DNA of 64,000 nt from Nonomuraea gerenzanensis (GTDB taxonomy: Bacteria > Actinomycetota > Actinomycetes > Streptosporangiales > Streptosporangiaceae): positions 62,001 through 126,000 of the forward strand of contig NZ_CP084058.1 of assembly GCF_020215645.1 (NCBI RefSeq), in the 5' to 3' direction. The notes beneath the pieces were generated by a model. That model saw nothing but the letters and a program-made list of their open reading frames with translations, searched no databases and was not told the origin of the DNA. The position numbers and the translations under genes are program-made. Shown here piece by piece: positions 31,737-39,768 of this stretch (its first letter is position 1; every line of letters begins with the position of its first letter).

Positions 31737-32762
31737 ATGCCGCACCCCGACCGGGCCCGTCTGTCCGCGCACGGCGCCGTGTCCACGAGCCTGGCCGTGC
31801 TGAGCGACCGGGAGCTGGCCGCGCTGGTCGCGGGGGCCGAGCCGCGTGGGGCCGGCATCGGCGGGCGGTCGGCGGAGCTGGAGGTGGCCGGCGTGCGCGT
31901 GTTCGTCAAGCGGGTGCCGCTCACCGACCTGGAGTGCCGCCCCGAGCACGTGCGCTCGACGGCCAACCTCTTCGGCCTGCCGACCTTCTACCAGTACGGG
32001 GTCGGCTCGGCCGGGTTCGGGGCCTGGCGGGAGCTGGCGGCCCACGTCATGACGAGCGACTGGGTGCTGACCGGCGCCCATGCCGGGTTCCCCCTCCTGC
32101 ACCACTGGCGGGTGCTCCCGGACGCCGCCCCGGAGGGGTTCGCCGACGAGTTCGGCGGCATCGACGGGGCCGTGGCGCACTGGGAGGGCTCCGCCGCCGT
32201 GCGTCGGCGGCTGGAGGCCGTCGCCACCGCCTCGCGCAGCCTCGTCCTGTTCATGGAGCACCTGCCGTGGACGCTGGCCGCCTGGTTGTCGCGGCATCGG
32301 GCGAGTGAGCCGTATCCGTGGCTCGAACAGGCGCTCGCCCGCGGCACCAGTTTCCTGAGCGCGCAGGGGTTCGTGCACTTCGACGCCCACTTCATGAACC
32401 TGCTCACCGACGGCCGCGAGATCTACTTCGCCGACCTGGGACTGGCGCTGAGCAAGCGGTTCACGTTGTCCGGGGAGGAGTCCCTGTTCCTGGCCGAGCA
32501 CCTCTCCTACGACCGGCACTACACCACCAGTCATCTCCTGCGCCACCACCTGCCCGGGGCCGGCCGGGGGCCGGAGGAGCACCTCGCGTTCCTGCGGGAC
32601 TGGACGGCGGGCGGCGCCCGGCGCGATCGCCTTCCCGTGGCCGTCGCCGAGCTGATCGACCGGCACGCGGCGACCGCCCTCGTCTTCGGCGAGTTCTTCG
32701 AGCGGCTCGTCGGCGAGAGCAAGCGGACGCCCTACCCCCGCGCGGCGCTCGACGGGCGATGA
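31737..32762 (+). CDS. Protein kinase-like (phosphotransferase-fold) protein
   Basis: 341 residues with an ATG at 31737 behind GAGGAG. The N-lobe-like part has LEVAGVRVFVKRVPLTDLE, with a Lys in the expected strand. The catalytic loop is GFVHFDAHFMNLLTDG (H-x-D-x-H-x-x-N), followed by IYFADLGLALS in the DFG position. This layout is that of aminoglycoside/choline-kinase-like folds and of 'protein kinase family' proteins in actinomycetes. The acceptor is unknown. It is divergent from the Fur gene across a 150-bp gap and convergent with azlD, with only four bases between the stops. Confidence 0.72.
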   Translation: MPHPDRARLSAHGAVSTSLAVLSDRELAALVAGAEPRGAGIGGRSAELEVAGVRVFVKRVPLTDLECRPEHVRSTANLFGLPTFYQYGVGSAGFGAWRELAAHVMTSDWVLTGAHAGFPLLHHWRVLPDAAPEGFADEFGGIDGAVAHWEGSAAVRRRLEAVATASRSLVLFMEHLPWTLAAWLSRHRASEPYPWLEQALARGTSFLSAQGFVHFDAHFMNLLTDGREIYFADLGLALSKRFTLSGEESLFLAEHLSYDRHYTTSHLLRHHLPGAGRGPEEHLAFLRDWTAGGARRDRLPVAVAELIDRHAATALVFGEFFERLVGESKRTPYPRAALDGR

Positions 32763-32766
32763 CGGG

Positions 32767-33099
32767 TCAGCCGGTGTGCCAGAACGTCGACAGCAGCACG
32801 TGCAGGGCGGTCGCGCCCAGCACGCTGACCACCGCGTTGCGGGTCTTCAGGTGCAGCCCGATCGCCGCCGCCAGGGCCAGGACGGTGGGCACCATCGCGG
32901 TCCAGGGGGTGGGGCGCAGGTCGCGCAGGGTGTAGAGGGCCAGGATCAGCATGATGCCGGTGGGCATCTGCACAGCAAGGAACTGCAGGACGGACGAGCG
33001 GCGCAGCGGGCCCAGCACGGCGAAGGGCAGGGCGCGCAGGCCCCAGGTGATCGCGGTGCTGACGGCGACGACGGCGGCCAGGTAGAGCGGGGTGGGCAA
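32767..33099 (-). CDS. azlD: AzlD-family branched-chain amino acid exporter subunit
   Basis: 110 residues with four hydrophobic helices. It has the AzlD opening (AAVVAVSTAITWGLRALPFAVLG) and the conserved MPTGIMLILALYTL. It is the small partner of AzlC in exporting branched-chain amino acids or analogues. It lies six bases downstream of azlC, so the two are one operon. Confidence 0.88.
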   Translation of the reverse strand: MPTPLYLAAVVAVSTAITWGLRALPFAVLGPLRRSSVLQFLAVQMPTGIMLILALYTLRDLRPTPWTAMVPTVLALAAAIGLHLKTRNAVVSVLGATALHVLLSTFWHTG

Positions 33100-33105
33100 C
33101 GAGTT

Positions 33106-33849
33106 CTACCTTTCGAGGCCGGCGGACGCTGATGCCGGCACGGGGGCCGGAAGCTGCCGCGTGGCGGGTTTCGAGGGCTGACGCCGGTGGCGCAGGGCGT
33201 ACCGGATGAGCAGGCCCGCCGTGAACAGGCCCATCGCGACCGGCAGGAGCCGGCCGGGGGTCAGCAGCGCGGCGGCGGCGAAGCTCGCCGCGGCCAGCAG
33301 CGGCGTCGGCAGGTCGCGCCGGTCGCGCCAGGCGTCGATCGTCAGCACCACGAACAGGGCGGTCAGCGCGAACTCCAGCCCGTGCAGCGTGACGGGCACC
33401 AGCGCCCCGGCCAGCGCCCCCGCGGTGGCGCCGCCGACCCAGTAGGCCTGGCACAGTGCCTGCATCCACAGGATGCGCGCGCCGCTCCAGCCCCGGGCGC
33501 GACCGCCGGCGGTCAGCGCGTACGCCTCGTCGGTGAGCGCGAAGGTGGCGTAGACGCGGCCGAGCGGCCGGACCTGCCGCAGCGGGAAGGACAGCGCGTA
33601 GAAGACGTGCCGCATGTTCACCAGCAGCGCCGTCACCGCGATCTGCCCCAGCGGCGTCACGGTGGCGACCAGCCCGAGCAGCAGGAACTCCAGCGACCCC
33701 GCGTAGATCACCGCGGTGAACGCCGTCGCCCACCACCAGTCCAGCCCGGCGTGCGCCACCAGCACGCCCAAGCTGACCCCGAGGGGGAACAGGCTCAGCC
33801 CCACCGAGGCGGTGTCGGCCGCAGCCGCCGTGAAATCCCGCGTTCGCAT
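33106..33849 (-). CDS. azlC: AzlC-family branched-chain amino acid exporter, large subunit
   Basis: 247 residues with about six to eight membrane helices. Family features are SLFPLGVSLGVLVAHAGLDWWWATAFTAVIYAGSLEFLLLGL and the segment NMRHVFYALSFPLRQVRPLGRVYATFALTDEAYAL. With AzlD it forms a branched-chain amino acid exporter in the inner membrane. The divergent Lrp/AsnC gene starts 63 bp away, the usual regulatory arrangement for this transporter. Confidence 0.9.
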   Translation of the reverse strand: MRTRDFTAAAADTASVGLSLFPLGVSLGVLVAHAGLDWWWATAFTAVIYAGSLEFLLLGLVATVTPLGQIAVTALLVNMRHVFYALSFPLRQVRPLGRVYATFALTDEAYALTAGGRARGWSGARILWMQALCQAYWVGGATAGALAGALVPVTLHGLEFALTALFVVLTIDAWRDRRDLPTPLLAAASFAAAALLTPGRLLPVAMGLFTAGLLIRYALRHRRQPSKPATRQLPAPVPASASAGLER

Positions 33850-33864
33850 GAGAAGTAATTTTAG

Positions 33865-33877
33865 TGCGTATGTCGCA
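33865..33877. promoter_or_regulatory. Inverted repeat in the azlC/Lrp gap
   Basis: TGCG-TATGT-CGCA lies in an unusually A/T-rich 63-bp gap between azlC and the Lrp-type gene. A -10-like TAATAT (33878-33883) is next to it. It is a candidate site for the Lrp-family regulator. Confidence 0.45.
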
Positions 33878-33912
33878 TAATATGGTTTCTTGAGTTAGGA
33901 GAAATCGGGCAG

Positions 33913-34365
33913 ATGAGCAATCTTATTGTTCTGGATGAAGTGGATCGGGAAATATTGTTCCAACTGGCCCAGGATGGCCGGATGTCGAACGTGGAGCTGG
34001 CCCGCCGGGTGGGCCTGACGCCGCCGCCCTGCCTGCGCCGGGTCAAGCGCCTGGAGGAGGCCGGGGTGATCGCCGGGTACCGGGCGCAGATCTCGCCCGA
34101 GGCGCTGGGCCGCTCGCTGGAGGTCGTGGTGTCGGTGGAGATCGCGGTCAACGACCTGCAGACCGTGGAGGAGTTCGAGTCGCGGGTGGCGGCGCTGGAG
34201 GAGGTGCTGGAGTTCCGGCGGATGTTCGGGCGGCCCGACTACTACATGCGGGTGGCGGTCGCCGACCAGTTCGCCTACGAGAAGTTCCTCAGCCAGCAGA
34301 TCCTGCCGCTGCCCGCCGTCTCCCGCGTCGACTCCCATCTGACGATGAAGCGCATCAAGGATTAG
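33913..34365 (+). CDS. Lrp/AsnC-family transcriptional regulator
   Basis: 150 residues. The N-terminal helix-turn-helix (about 8-60) has LDEVDREILFQLAQDGRMSNVELARRVGLTPPPCLRRVKRLEEAGVI. A RAM ligand-binding domain (about 70-145) contains VEEFESRVAALEEVLEFRRMFGRPDYYMRVAVAD. It forms octamers that bind amino acids and DNA. Its position next to azlCD implies that it senses a branched-chain or similar amino acid and controls export. The ATG at 33913 is close to a possible promoter, and the first codons are A/T-rich. Confidence 0.92.
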   Translation: MSNLIVLDEVDREILFQLAQDGRMSNVELARRVGLTPPPCLRRVKRLEEAGVIAGYRAQISPEALGRSLEVVVSVEIAVNDLQTVEEFESRVAALEEVLEFRRMFGRPDYYMRVAVADQFAYEKFLSQQILPLPAVSRVDSHLTMKRIKD

Positions 34366-34382
34366 CGGCACCGTTCTCGAAC

Positions 34383-34414
34383 GTGTAGGCTGCCTACGTG
34401 TAGCGTGCCTACAC
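34383..34414. promoter_or_regulatory. Two adjacent palindromes before the cyd genes
   Basis: GTAGGC-T-GCCTAC (34385-34397) is directly followed by GTGTAG-CGTGC-CTACAC (34398-34414). The outer arms GTGTAGGC and GCCTACAC also pair. This is a likely operator or tandem operator for the cytochrome bd operon; the regulator is not identified. Confidence 0.55.
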
Positions 34415-34435
34415 CGGAAGAAGGGGTGTGCCAGG

Positions 34436-34645
34436 ATGGGTGCGGAACAGGTCAGCGGATCCACCGGCCGCACGGTGCGGCTCGTCATCCTCGTCATCGC
34501 CGGGATCGTCGTCGCGAACGTGCTGGTCAGCCTGCTGATGGCCCGCGACACCGGCCTCGGCGTGGACGAGCTCATCGCGTTCGGGGGCGGCGCGGCCCTG
34601 GGGCTGCTGGTCGAGTTCGCGGGGTTCCGGCGGTCCGGGCGCTGA
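34436..34645 (+). CDS. Small membrane protein upstream of cydA
   Basis: 69 residues with two hydrophobic helices (about 13-35 and 46-62). It begins 22 bp after the palindromic operator and ends three bases before cydA, so it is the first gene of the cyd operon. No family is recognised. Small accessory subunits (CydX/CydS-like) are known in other bd oxidases but are shorter with one helix, so this relation is only a possibility. Confidence 0.65.
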   Translation: MGAEQVSGSTGRTVRLVILVIAGIVVANVLVSLLMARDTGLGVDELIAFGGGAALGLLVEFAGFRRSGR

Positions 34646-34648
34646 GTC

Positions 34649-35887
34649 ATGGACGCGCTCGACCTGGCCCGGCTGGAGTTCGGGATCACCACGAGCCTGC
34701 ACTTCCTGTTCGTCGCACTGACGCTCGGCCTCGCGCCGCTGATCGCCTTCCTGCAGACGCTCTGGGTCGTCCGGGGCAACCCGCTGCACGAGCGGCTGAC
34801 GAAGTTCTGGGGACAGATCTACATCGTCAACTACGGGCTGGGCATCGTCTCGGGCCTGTTGCTGGAGTTCCAGTTCGCCCTCAACTGGAGCGGGCTGACG
34901 CACTTCGCCGGTGAGCTCTTCGGCGCGCCGATGGCGATGGAGACGCTCTACGCCTTCTTCGTCGAGTCGACGTTCCTCGGGCTCTGGATCTTCGGCTGGG
35001 GCCGGCTGCCGAAGGTGGCGCACCTGCTGACCTTCTACGTGGTGGCGCTCGCGGCGATCGGCTCGGCGTACCTGATCGTGGTCGCGAACGGGTTCCTGCA
35101 GAACCCGGTGGGCTTCGAGCGGGCCGGTGACGCGCTGCGCCTGGTGGACGCCGGCGCGGTGTTCGCCAACCCCGCCGCGCTGCTCGCCGTGGGGCACATC
35201 CTGCCCGCCGCGCTCATGGTCGGCGGCTTCTTCATGGCCGGGGTGAGCGCCTGGCACTTCCGCCGGGGCACCGGCGAGATCGCCTTCTTCCGCCTGTCCA
35301 TGCGGCTCGGCCTCACCGTCGGGTACGTCGCCACCTTCTTCACCATCGGCTTCGGCGACGCGTCCGTCCTGTGGGTGGTGCGCAACCAGCCGACCAAGCT
35401 GGCGGGTGGCGCCGAGGCCGTGGAGGCCGCGCGGCGCATGGCCGCCGAGCACGGCCCCGGCGACTATCTGGCGCCCGCGTGGGTGCCCATCGCGCTGACC
35501 GTGATGTTGTCGGTCGCCTACCTGTACGTGCTGTTCGCGCTGATCCCCATCGTGCTGCTCGGCCGGGGCCGCATCGAGCGGCGGCGGCTGCTGCTCGGGA
35601 TCGGGGTCTGGACGATCCCGCTGCCGTTCCTGACCGTGATCCTCGGCTGGATGGTCCGCGAGGTCGGCCGGCAGCCCTGGGTGATCTACGACGTGCTGCC
35701 CACGAGCCAGGCCGTCTCGGACGTCGGCGCGGCCAGCGTGCTGGCCTCGCTGGTGATCTTCACGAGCCTGTACGTCACGCTGGTGGTCGTCGGCTACCTG
35801 CTCATCGCCAGGATCGCGCGGCGCGGGCCGGAGTCCCTCGTGCTCGGCGGCGTCCTGGCGGACCCGGAACCGGTCGGAGGGCGCTGA
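34649..35887 (+). CDS. cydA: Cytochrome bd-type quinol oxidase subunit I
   Basis: 412 residues with about nine membrane helices. The heme-ligand His near the N-terminus is in TTSLHFLFV (H18). The quinol oxidase-type segment GWMVREVGRQPWVIYDVLPTSQAVS is near the end. It is shorter than E. coli CydA (about 520) because the quinol loop is short, as in CIO-type and many Gram-positive enzymes. The enzyme reduces O2 to water with quinol at high affinity in the plasma membrane. Its stop overlaps the cydB start (TGATG). No cydDC genes are adjacent. Confidence 0.92.
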   Translation: MDALDLARLEFGITTSLHFLFVALTLGLAPLIAFLQTLWVVRGNPLHERLTKFWGQIYIVNYGLGIVSGLLLEFQFALNWSGLTHFAGELFGAPMAMETLYAFFVESTFLGLWIFGWGRLPKVAHLLTFYVVALAAIGSAYLIVVANGFLQNPVGFERAGDALRLVDAGAVFANPAALLAVGHILPAALMVGGFFMAGVSAWHFRRGTGEIAFFRLSMRLGLTVGYVATFFTIGFGDASVLWVVRNQPTKLAGGAEAVEAARRMAAEHGPGDYLAPAWVPIALTVMLSVAYLYVLFALIPIVLLGRGRIERRRLLLGIGVWTIPLPFLTVILGWMVREVGRQPWVIYDVLPTSQAVSDVGAASVLASLVIFTSLYVTLVVVGYLLIARIARRGPESLVLGGVLADPEPVGGR

Positions 35888-36825
35888 TGGAGATCGTCTG
35901 GCTGCTCGTCGTCGGCCTGCTGCTGGCCGGCTGGTACGCGCTCGACGGGTTCGCCCTCGGCGCCGGCATGTTCCTGGCCGCGCTGCGCGGCGACGCCCGC
36001 TCGCGGCGCCACGTGGTCGCGGCCGTCGGGCCGTTCTTCCTGGCCAACGAGGTCTGGCTGATCGCCTTCGCCGGGGTGCTGGCGGTGACCTTCCCGGACG
36101 CCGAGGCCGCGTTGTTCACCGCGCTGTACCCGGTGATCGTCCTGATGGTGGCGGCGTGGCTGGTCCGCGACCTCGGGATGTGGTTCCGCGCGCGCAGGCC
36201 GGAGCCCGGATGGCAGCGGTGGTGGGAGACGACCCAGGCGGTCGCGAGCTTGGTCTTCGCGGCTGCGGCCGGACTCTTCCTGGGCAACGCCGTCCAGGAG
36301 CCGGGGGACGGGGTGCTCCGGATGCTGAACCCGTACGGGCTGCTCGGCGCGCTCACCACGGTCGCGCTCTTCGCCCTGCACGGCACGGCGTTCCTGGCGC
36401 TGCGCACGACGGGGGAGCTGCGCGAGCGGGCCAGGCGGGCGGGCGGGCGGCTGGCGCCCGCCGCGCTCGGGCTCCTGGTGCTGCTCGTCGCCACCGCCCC
36501 GCTCGCGTCCGCGACCGGCCTGGCGCCCCTCGCCCTCGTCCCCGGACTCGCCGGTCCGGCCGGCGTCACCGTGGCCTGGCGGGCCATGAGGAAGGGCCGG
36601 GACGGCACGGCCTTCGCCGGGACGGTGCTCGCCGCGGCCTGCCTGCCGCTGACCGCCGGGGCGCTGATGGCCGGGCGGCTGCTCGACGGGGTGGCGGGGG
36701 AGAGCACGATCGACCGGCTCACGATGGTGGCGCTGCCGATCCTGCCGTTCCTGCTCGCCGCGCAGGCGGTGCTGTGGTGGGTGCACCGGCACCGGCTGAA
36801 CGACCGCTCGGTGACGTTCTTCTGA
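35887..36825 (+). CDS. cydB: Cytochrome bd-type quinol oxidase subunit II
   Basis: 312 residues with eight or nine membrane helices. The N-terminal part has WYALDGFALGAGMFLAAL, ANEVWLIAFAGVLAVTFP and ALYPVIVLMVAAWLVRDLGMWFR, typical of CydB. The start ATG overlaps the cydA stop, so the two are translated together. It completes the bd oxidase. The right-hand gap of 70 bp before the DUF5946 gene has no clear terminator. Confidence 0.92.
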   Translation: MEIVWLLVVGLLLAGWYALDGFALGAGMFLAALRGDARSRRHVVAAVGPFFLANEVWLIAFAGVLAVTFPDAEAALFTALYPVIVLMVAAWLVRDLGMWFRARRPEPGWQRWWETTQAVASLVFAAAAGLFLGNAVQEPGDGVLRMLNPYGLLGALTTVALFALHGTAFLALRTTGELRERARRAGGRLAPAALGLLVLLVATAPLASATGLAPLALVPGLAGPAGVTVAWRAMRKGRDGTAFAGTVLAAACLPLTAGALMAGRLLDGVAGESTIDRLTMVALPILPFLLAAQAVLWWVHRHRLNDRSVTFF

Positions 36826-36894
36826 GCCGGAAACGGGGATGAACGCCGGGGCCCGCGCCTGATACCGTGCCTGCTCGCTCAGCGAGGAGACCCG

Positions 36895-37350
36895 ATGTCC
36901 CAGTGCCCGGAATGCGGCGCTCCCGACGCGCCGAAGTCCTGCGCGGACCTGTTCCACGAGCTGCTGACGCTGGACTACTCGATGCGCCCGCCCTGGGCGC
37001 CGGTGCACGCCGTCACGGTGTCCTGCTACTACCTCCAGCACCCGTCCCGCGCCCCCGGCTCAGCCACCCCGGCACAGTGGGCGCTGCTGCACGTCTACCT
37101 GCGCGGCGGGCTGCCCGCCCTGCTGCCCACGGCCCGGCGCGCCCGCCGGCTCAACTCCCACCGCCACGGCGGCCACACCCCGGGCCCGGACGACTTCCCC
37201 GGCGCGCCGCCGTTCCCGGCCGGCGCCACGCCGCCGCCGGGGTACGCCACGACGATCGCCGACGTCGCCCTGGACGGCACCTTCCCGGCCGAGGGGCACG
37301 AGGAGCGCGTCAGGCGCTGGGCGGCGGACACGGTGGCGGCGTGGGGGTGA
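36895..37350 (+). CDS. DUF5946-family protein
   Basis: 151 residues. It has CPECGAPDAPKSCADLFHELLTLDYSMRPPWAPVHAVTVSCYYLQHPS, the signature of DUF5946 with a CxxC plus Cys metal-like site and a helical core. The rest is Pro-rich. Function is unknown. It has GAGGAG before the ATG. Its 3' end overlaps by 41 bp the convergent TetR gene. Confidence 0.82.
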   Translation: MSQCPECGAPDAPKSCADLFHELLTLDYSMRPPWAPVHAVTVSCYYLQHPSRAPGSATPAQWALLHVYLRGGLPALLPTARRARRLNSHRHGGHTPGPDDFPGAPPFPAGATPPPGYATTIADVALDGTFPAEGHEERVRRWAADTVAAWG

Positions 37351-37918
37351 GGCTCTCCAGCAGCGTGCGGACGAACGAGGCCGCCGCCTCCTCGTCGTCC
37401 GGGAAGCCCGCCTGCGACATGTGCCCGAGGAAGGCGTACTGGAAGCAGGCCCCGAGCAGCAGCCCGGCGGCGGCCCGCACGTCGGCCCCGGCGCGCACCC
37501 GGCCCGCCTCCTGCTCGGCGCGCAGGTAGGCGGCCAGCGCCTCGTTCGCCTTGTGCGGCCCGGCCCCCTCCTGCAGCAGCTCCTCCTTGTGCGCCGTCAG
37601 GGTCGCCGGATCCGCGAACACCGAGGCGAACATGGGGAACCCGGCACGGTAGACGCCGATGGCCGCCCGCGCCACGGCGGTGAGCGCGGTGACCAGGTCG
37701 CCGCCTCCGCCGCGCAGCGCCTCGACGAGGGGGGCGAAGCTGGGGGATCTCTCGCGCATCACGGCCACCATCAGGTCGGCCTTGCTGGGGAAGTGCTTGT
37801 ACAGGGCCGCCTCGGTGAACCCGGCGGCCCGCGCGATCTGGCGCGTGGTCACGTTGGCCAGGCCCTGCTCGGCCATGACCGTGGCCGCCGCGTCGAGGAT
37901 CACGTCTCTGGTGCCCAT
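37310..37918 (-). CDS. TetR-family transcriptional regulator
   Basis: 202 residues. The N-terminal helix-turn-helix (about 8-52) has VILDAAATVMAEQGLANVTTRQIARAAGFTEAALYKHFPSKADLM. The C-terminal ligand domain is helical and Ala-rich (LRAEQEAGRVRAGADVRAAAGLLLGACFQYAF). It is divergent from the NmrA-like gene across 89 bp containing two related palindromes, so it probably represses itself and that gene. The ligand is unknown. Confidence 0.9.
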   Translation of the reverse strand: MGTRDVILDAAATVMAEQGLANVTTRQIARAAGFTEAALYKHFPSKADLMVAVMRERSPSFAPLVEALRGGGGDLVTALTAVARAAIGVYRAGFPMFASVFADPATLTAHKEELLQEGAGPHKANEALAAYLRAEQEAGRVRAGADVRAAAGLLLGACFQYAFLGHMSQAGFPDDEEAAASFVRTLLESLTPTPPPCPPPSA

Positions 37919-37943
37919 GCTTCGCCCTCTCGCCTGTTGACAT

Positions 37944-37965
37944 GGTTAGTAAACACTCACTAGCC
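37944..37965. promoter_or_regulatory. TetR operator 1 overlapping a promoter
   Basis: Imperfect palindrome with arms GGTTAGT and ACTAGCC around AAACACTC. It sits just after a TTGACA -35 element (37937-37942) and overlaps the start of a TAGCCT -10 (37961-37966), with an 18-nt spacer. A bound repressor would block the promoter of the NmrA-like gene. Confidence 0.6.
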
Positions 37966-37974
37966 TCCGCTCCA

Positions 37975-37996
37975 GGTTAGTAAGTGTTTACCAACC
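37975..37996. promoter_or_regulatory. TetR operator 2 upstream of the NmrA-like gene
   Basis: Palindrome with arms GGTTAGTAA and TTACCAACC around GTGT, 31 bp from operator 1 (about three turns) and sharing GGTTAGTAA with it. It ends where the AAGGAG ribosome site begins. Confidence 0.65.
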
Positions 37997-38007
37997 AAGG
38001 AGTCTAG

Positions 38008-38379
38008 ATGAAGATCACCGTCTTCGGGGCTACGGGCGGCACCGGCCGGCACGTCGTGGAGCAGGCGCTCGACGCCGGGCACCACGTCACCGCAGTCGTC
38101 CGGGACCCCGCCGGCCTCCCCCGCTCGGACCACCCCCGCTCGGACCACCCCCGCTCGGACCACCCCCGCTCGGACCACCCCCGCCTCGACCCGGTCATCG
38201 CCGACGTCATGCGGCCCGCCGCCATCGAGGCGAGCGTGACGGGCAGGGACGCCGTGATCTCGGCGCTCGGCCCGCGCGGCAGGGGTGCCGGGCAGGTGTG
38301 CGCGGAGGGCGCGCGGTCGATCATCGCCGCCCTCGACGACCCGGCCACCGCCGGCCACACCATCTCCCTGGGGTACTGA
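38008..38379 (+). CDS. NAD(P)-binding NmrA/SDR-like protein, internally deleted
   Basis: 123 residues, whereas relatives have about 200-220. The nucleotide loop MKITVFGATGGTGRHVVEQAL and HHVTAVVRDPAGL are intact. Four perfect in-frame PRSDH repeats follow. VIADVMRPAAIEASVTGRDAVISALG, VCAEGARSIIAAL and then the family's C-terminal end (LDDPATAGHTISLGY) come directly after. The middle, about 85 residues including most of the substrate domain, appears to be missing. It is probably not a working reductase. It has a good AAGGAG ribosome site and lies under likely TetR control. Confidence 0.72.
   Translation: MKITVFGATGGTGRHVVEQALDAGHHVTAVVRDPAGLPRSDHPRSDHPRSDHPRSDHPRLDPVIADVMRPAAIEASVTGRDAVISALGPRGRGAGQVCAEGARSIIAALDDPATAGHTISLGY
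38119..38178 (+). repeat. Tandem repeat, 15-bp unit, four copies, in frame
   Basis: Four exact copies of CCCCGCTCGGACCAC encode PRSDH four times, then a degenerate fifth (PRLD). The array lies after the second strand of the NAD(P)-binding fold in a gene that also carries an internal deletion. Confidence 0.95.
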
Positions 38380-38381
38380 CC

Positions 38382-39170
38382 GTGAAGCGACCCATCGTCA
38401 TCACCCTCGGCCTGCTGCTCGCCGCCGCGCTCTGCGCCGCCGGGACCGTCGCCTACCTCACCTTCCTGCGCCCGGCCACCAACCCGCCCGCCGACGCCTG
38501 CGCGGCGCAGGCCACCAGGCCCCGCGTCGTGGCGGCCGGGGCCAGCATGACGCAGGGCTCGCTCGGCGCCGACTGGGTGGGCGCGCTGCGCGCCGCGTTC
38601 CCCGGCTACGAGCTCGTCAACGCGGGCAGCAACGGCAACACCACCGCCGACCTGCTCGAACGCGTCGACACCGACATCGTGGCCTGCCGCCCCGCCGCGG
38701 TCACGCTCCTGATCGGCACCAACGACGTCCGCAACGGCGTGCCGCTGGACGACTACCGCGCCAACCTGCGCGCGATCGTCGACCGGGTGAAGTCCGGCAC
38801 CGGCGCCCGCGTCGCCCTCATGTCCCTGCCCCCGCTCGGCGAGGACCTCGGCGCCCCGATCAACCGCACCCTCACCGGCTACAACGCCGCCGTCAAGGAC
38901 CTCGCCGCCGAGACGGGATCCGACTACCTGCCCCTGCACGAGCGCATGGCGGACGTTCTGCGGCACGGCACCCGCTCCCCGTACGGCTTCAGCTTCCCCC
39001 TCGCCTTCACCGTCGCCGCCCAGCACTACCTGCTCCGGCGCTCCTGGGACGAGATCGCCGACGCGGGGGGCCGCGAGCTGCTCGTGGACCACGTCCACCT
39101 CACCGACCGGGGCGGCGCCATCGTCACCGAGCTGGCCGGCGGCTGGCTGACCGGCCTCCGGGGCACCTGA
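38382..39170 (+). CDS. SGNH/GDSL-family hydrolase, membrane-anchored or secreted
   Basis: 262 residues from the GTG at 38382. One N-terminal hydrophobic helix (about 5-26) acts as anchor or signal. The catalytic Ser is in GASMTQGS (block I). Block II is NAGSNGNTT, block III LLIGTNDVRNG and block V the DHVHLT Asp-His pair. It therefore is an extracytoplasmic esterase or lipase-like enzyme; the substrate is unknown. It starts two bases after the NmrA-like stop codon, so the two may share a transcript. Confidence 0.85.
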   Translation: MKRPIVITLGLLLAAALCAAGTVAYLTFLRPATNPPADACAAQATRPRVVAAGASMTQGSLGADWVGALRAAFPGYELVNAGSNGNTTADLLERVDTDIVACRPAAVTLLIGTNDVRNGVPLDDYRANLRAIVDRVKSGTGARVALMSLPPLGEDLGAPINRTLTGYNAAVKDLAAETGSDYLPLHERMADVLRHGTRSPYGFSFPLAFTVAAQHYLLRRSWDEIADAGGRELLVDHVHLTDRGGAIVTELAGGWLTGLRGT

Positions 39171-39237
39171 TCGCGGCAGGATCAGCCGAAAGCGGAAGCC
39201 CGTTGCGGTCCGGTCCGTAATGGGTACGCTCGGCCGC

Positions 39238-39684
39238 ATGACCGAGACCTGGGACCCTGCGGCCGCGGGCGTGCTGCGCCTGCCATCGGGCCGCCTCGTC
39301 CGCGGCAGGGGCCTGCGCCACCCGCTCCCCGCTGGCTCGCGGCCCGACTTCGCCCTCTACCTCCTCGGCAAGGAGCCGCCAGGGGTCGAGTGGGAGCACC
39401 GCTGGGTGCGCTGGCCCGACTTCTGGCTCCCGTCCGACCGCGAGGCCGCGGCGGGGGCGCTGCGCGAGGCGTGGGAGCGGGCGGTGACCGAGCGCGTGGA
39501 GGTGGCGTGCGGCGGCGGCAAGGGCCGCACCGGCACCGCGCTGGCCTGCCTGGCCGTGCTCGACGGTGTGCCCGCCGGCCGGGCGGTGGCCTACGTGCGC
39601 GAGCACTACGACCGGCACGCGGTGGAGACCCCGTGGCAGCGCCGGTTCGTCGCCCGCTTCGGCACCTCCACGGTCACCCCCTAG
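39238..39684 (+). CDS. Protein tyrosine phosphatase-like protein
   Basis: 148 residues. The phosphate loop is VACGGGKGRTGT, a Cys-x5-Arg signature, with Ala instead of the usual His before the Cys. An Asp/Trp-rich region (VRWPDFWLPSDR) lies before it and may supply the general acid. Relatives are small actinomycete dual-specificity-type phosphatases. It is cytoplasmic. The ATG at 39238 is chosen over an upstream frame extension. The stop codon lies inside a short tandem duplication (39667-39711). Confidence 0.75.
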   Translation: MTETWDPAAAGVLRLPSGRLVRGRGLRHPLPAGSRPDFALYLLGKEPPGVEWEHRWVRWPDFWLPSDREAAAGALREAWERAVTERVEVACGGGKGRTGTALACLAVLDGVPAGRAVAYVREHYDRHAVETPWQRRFVARFGTSTVTP

Positions 39685-39711
39685 CCTCACTCCACGGTCC
39701 CCCAGCCTCAC
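39667..39711. repeat. Tandem duplication spanning the phosphatase stop codon
   Basis: Copy one (39667-39690) and copy two (39691-39711) share TCCACGGTC and AGCCTCAC and differ by a 3-nt length change. Copy one contains the TAG stop of the phosphatase gene. Confidence 0.75.
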
Positions 39712-39768
39712 TCCGCGAGCAGCTCGACCAGGTCGTCACCCGTCGGCCCGGCCTCCGTCACAGCTTCC

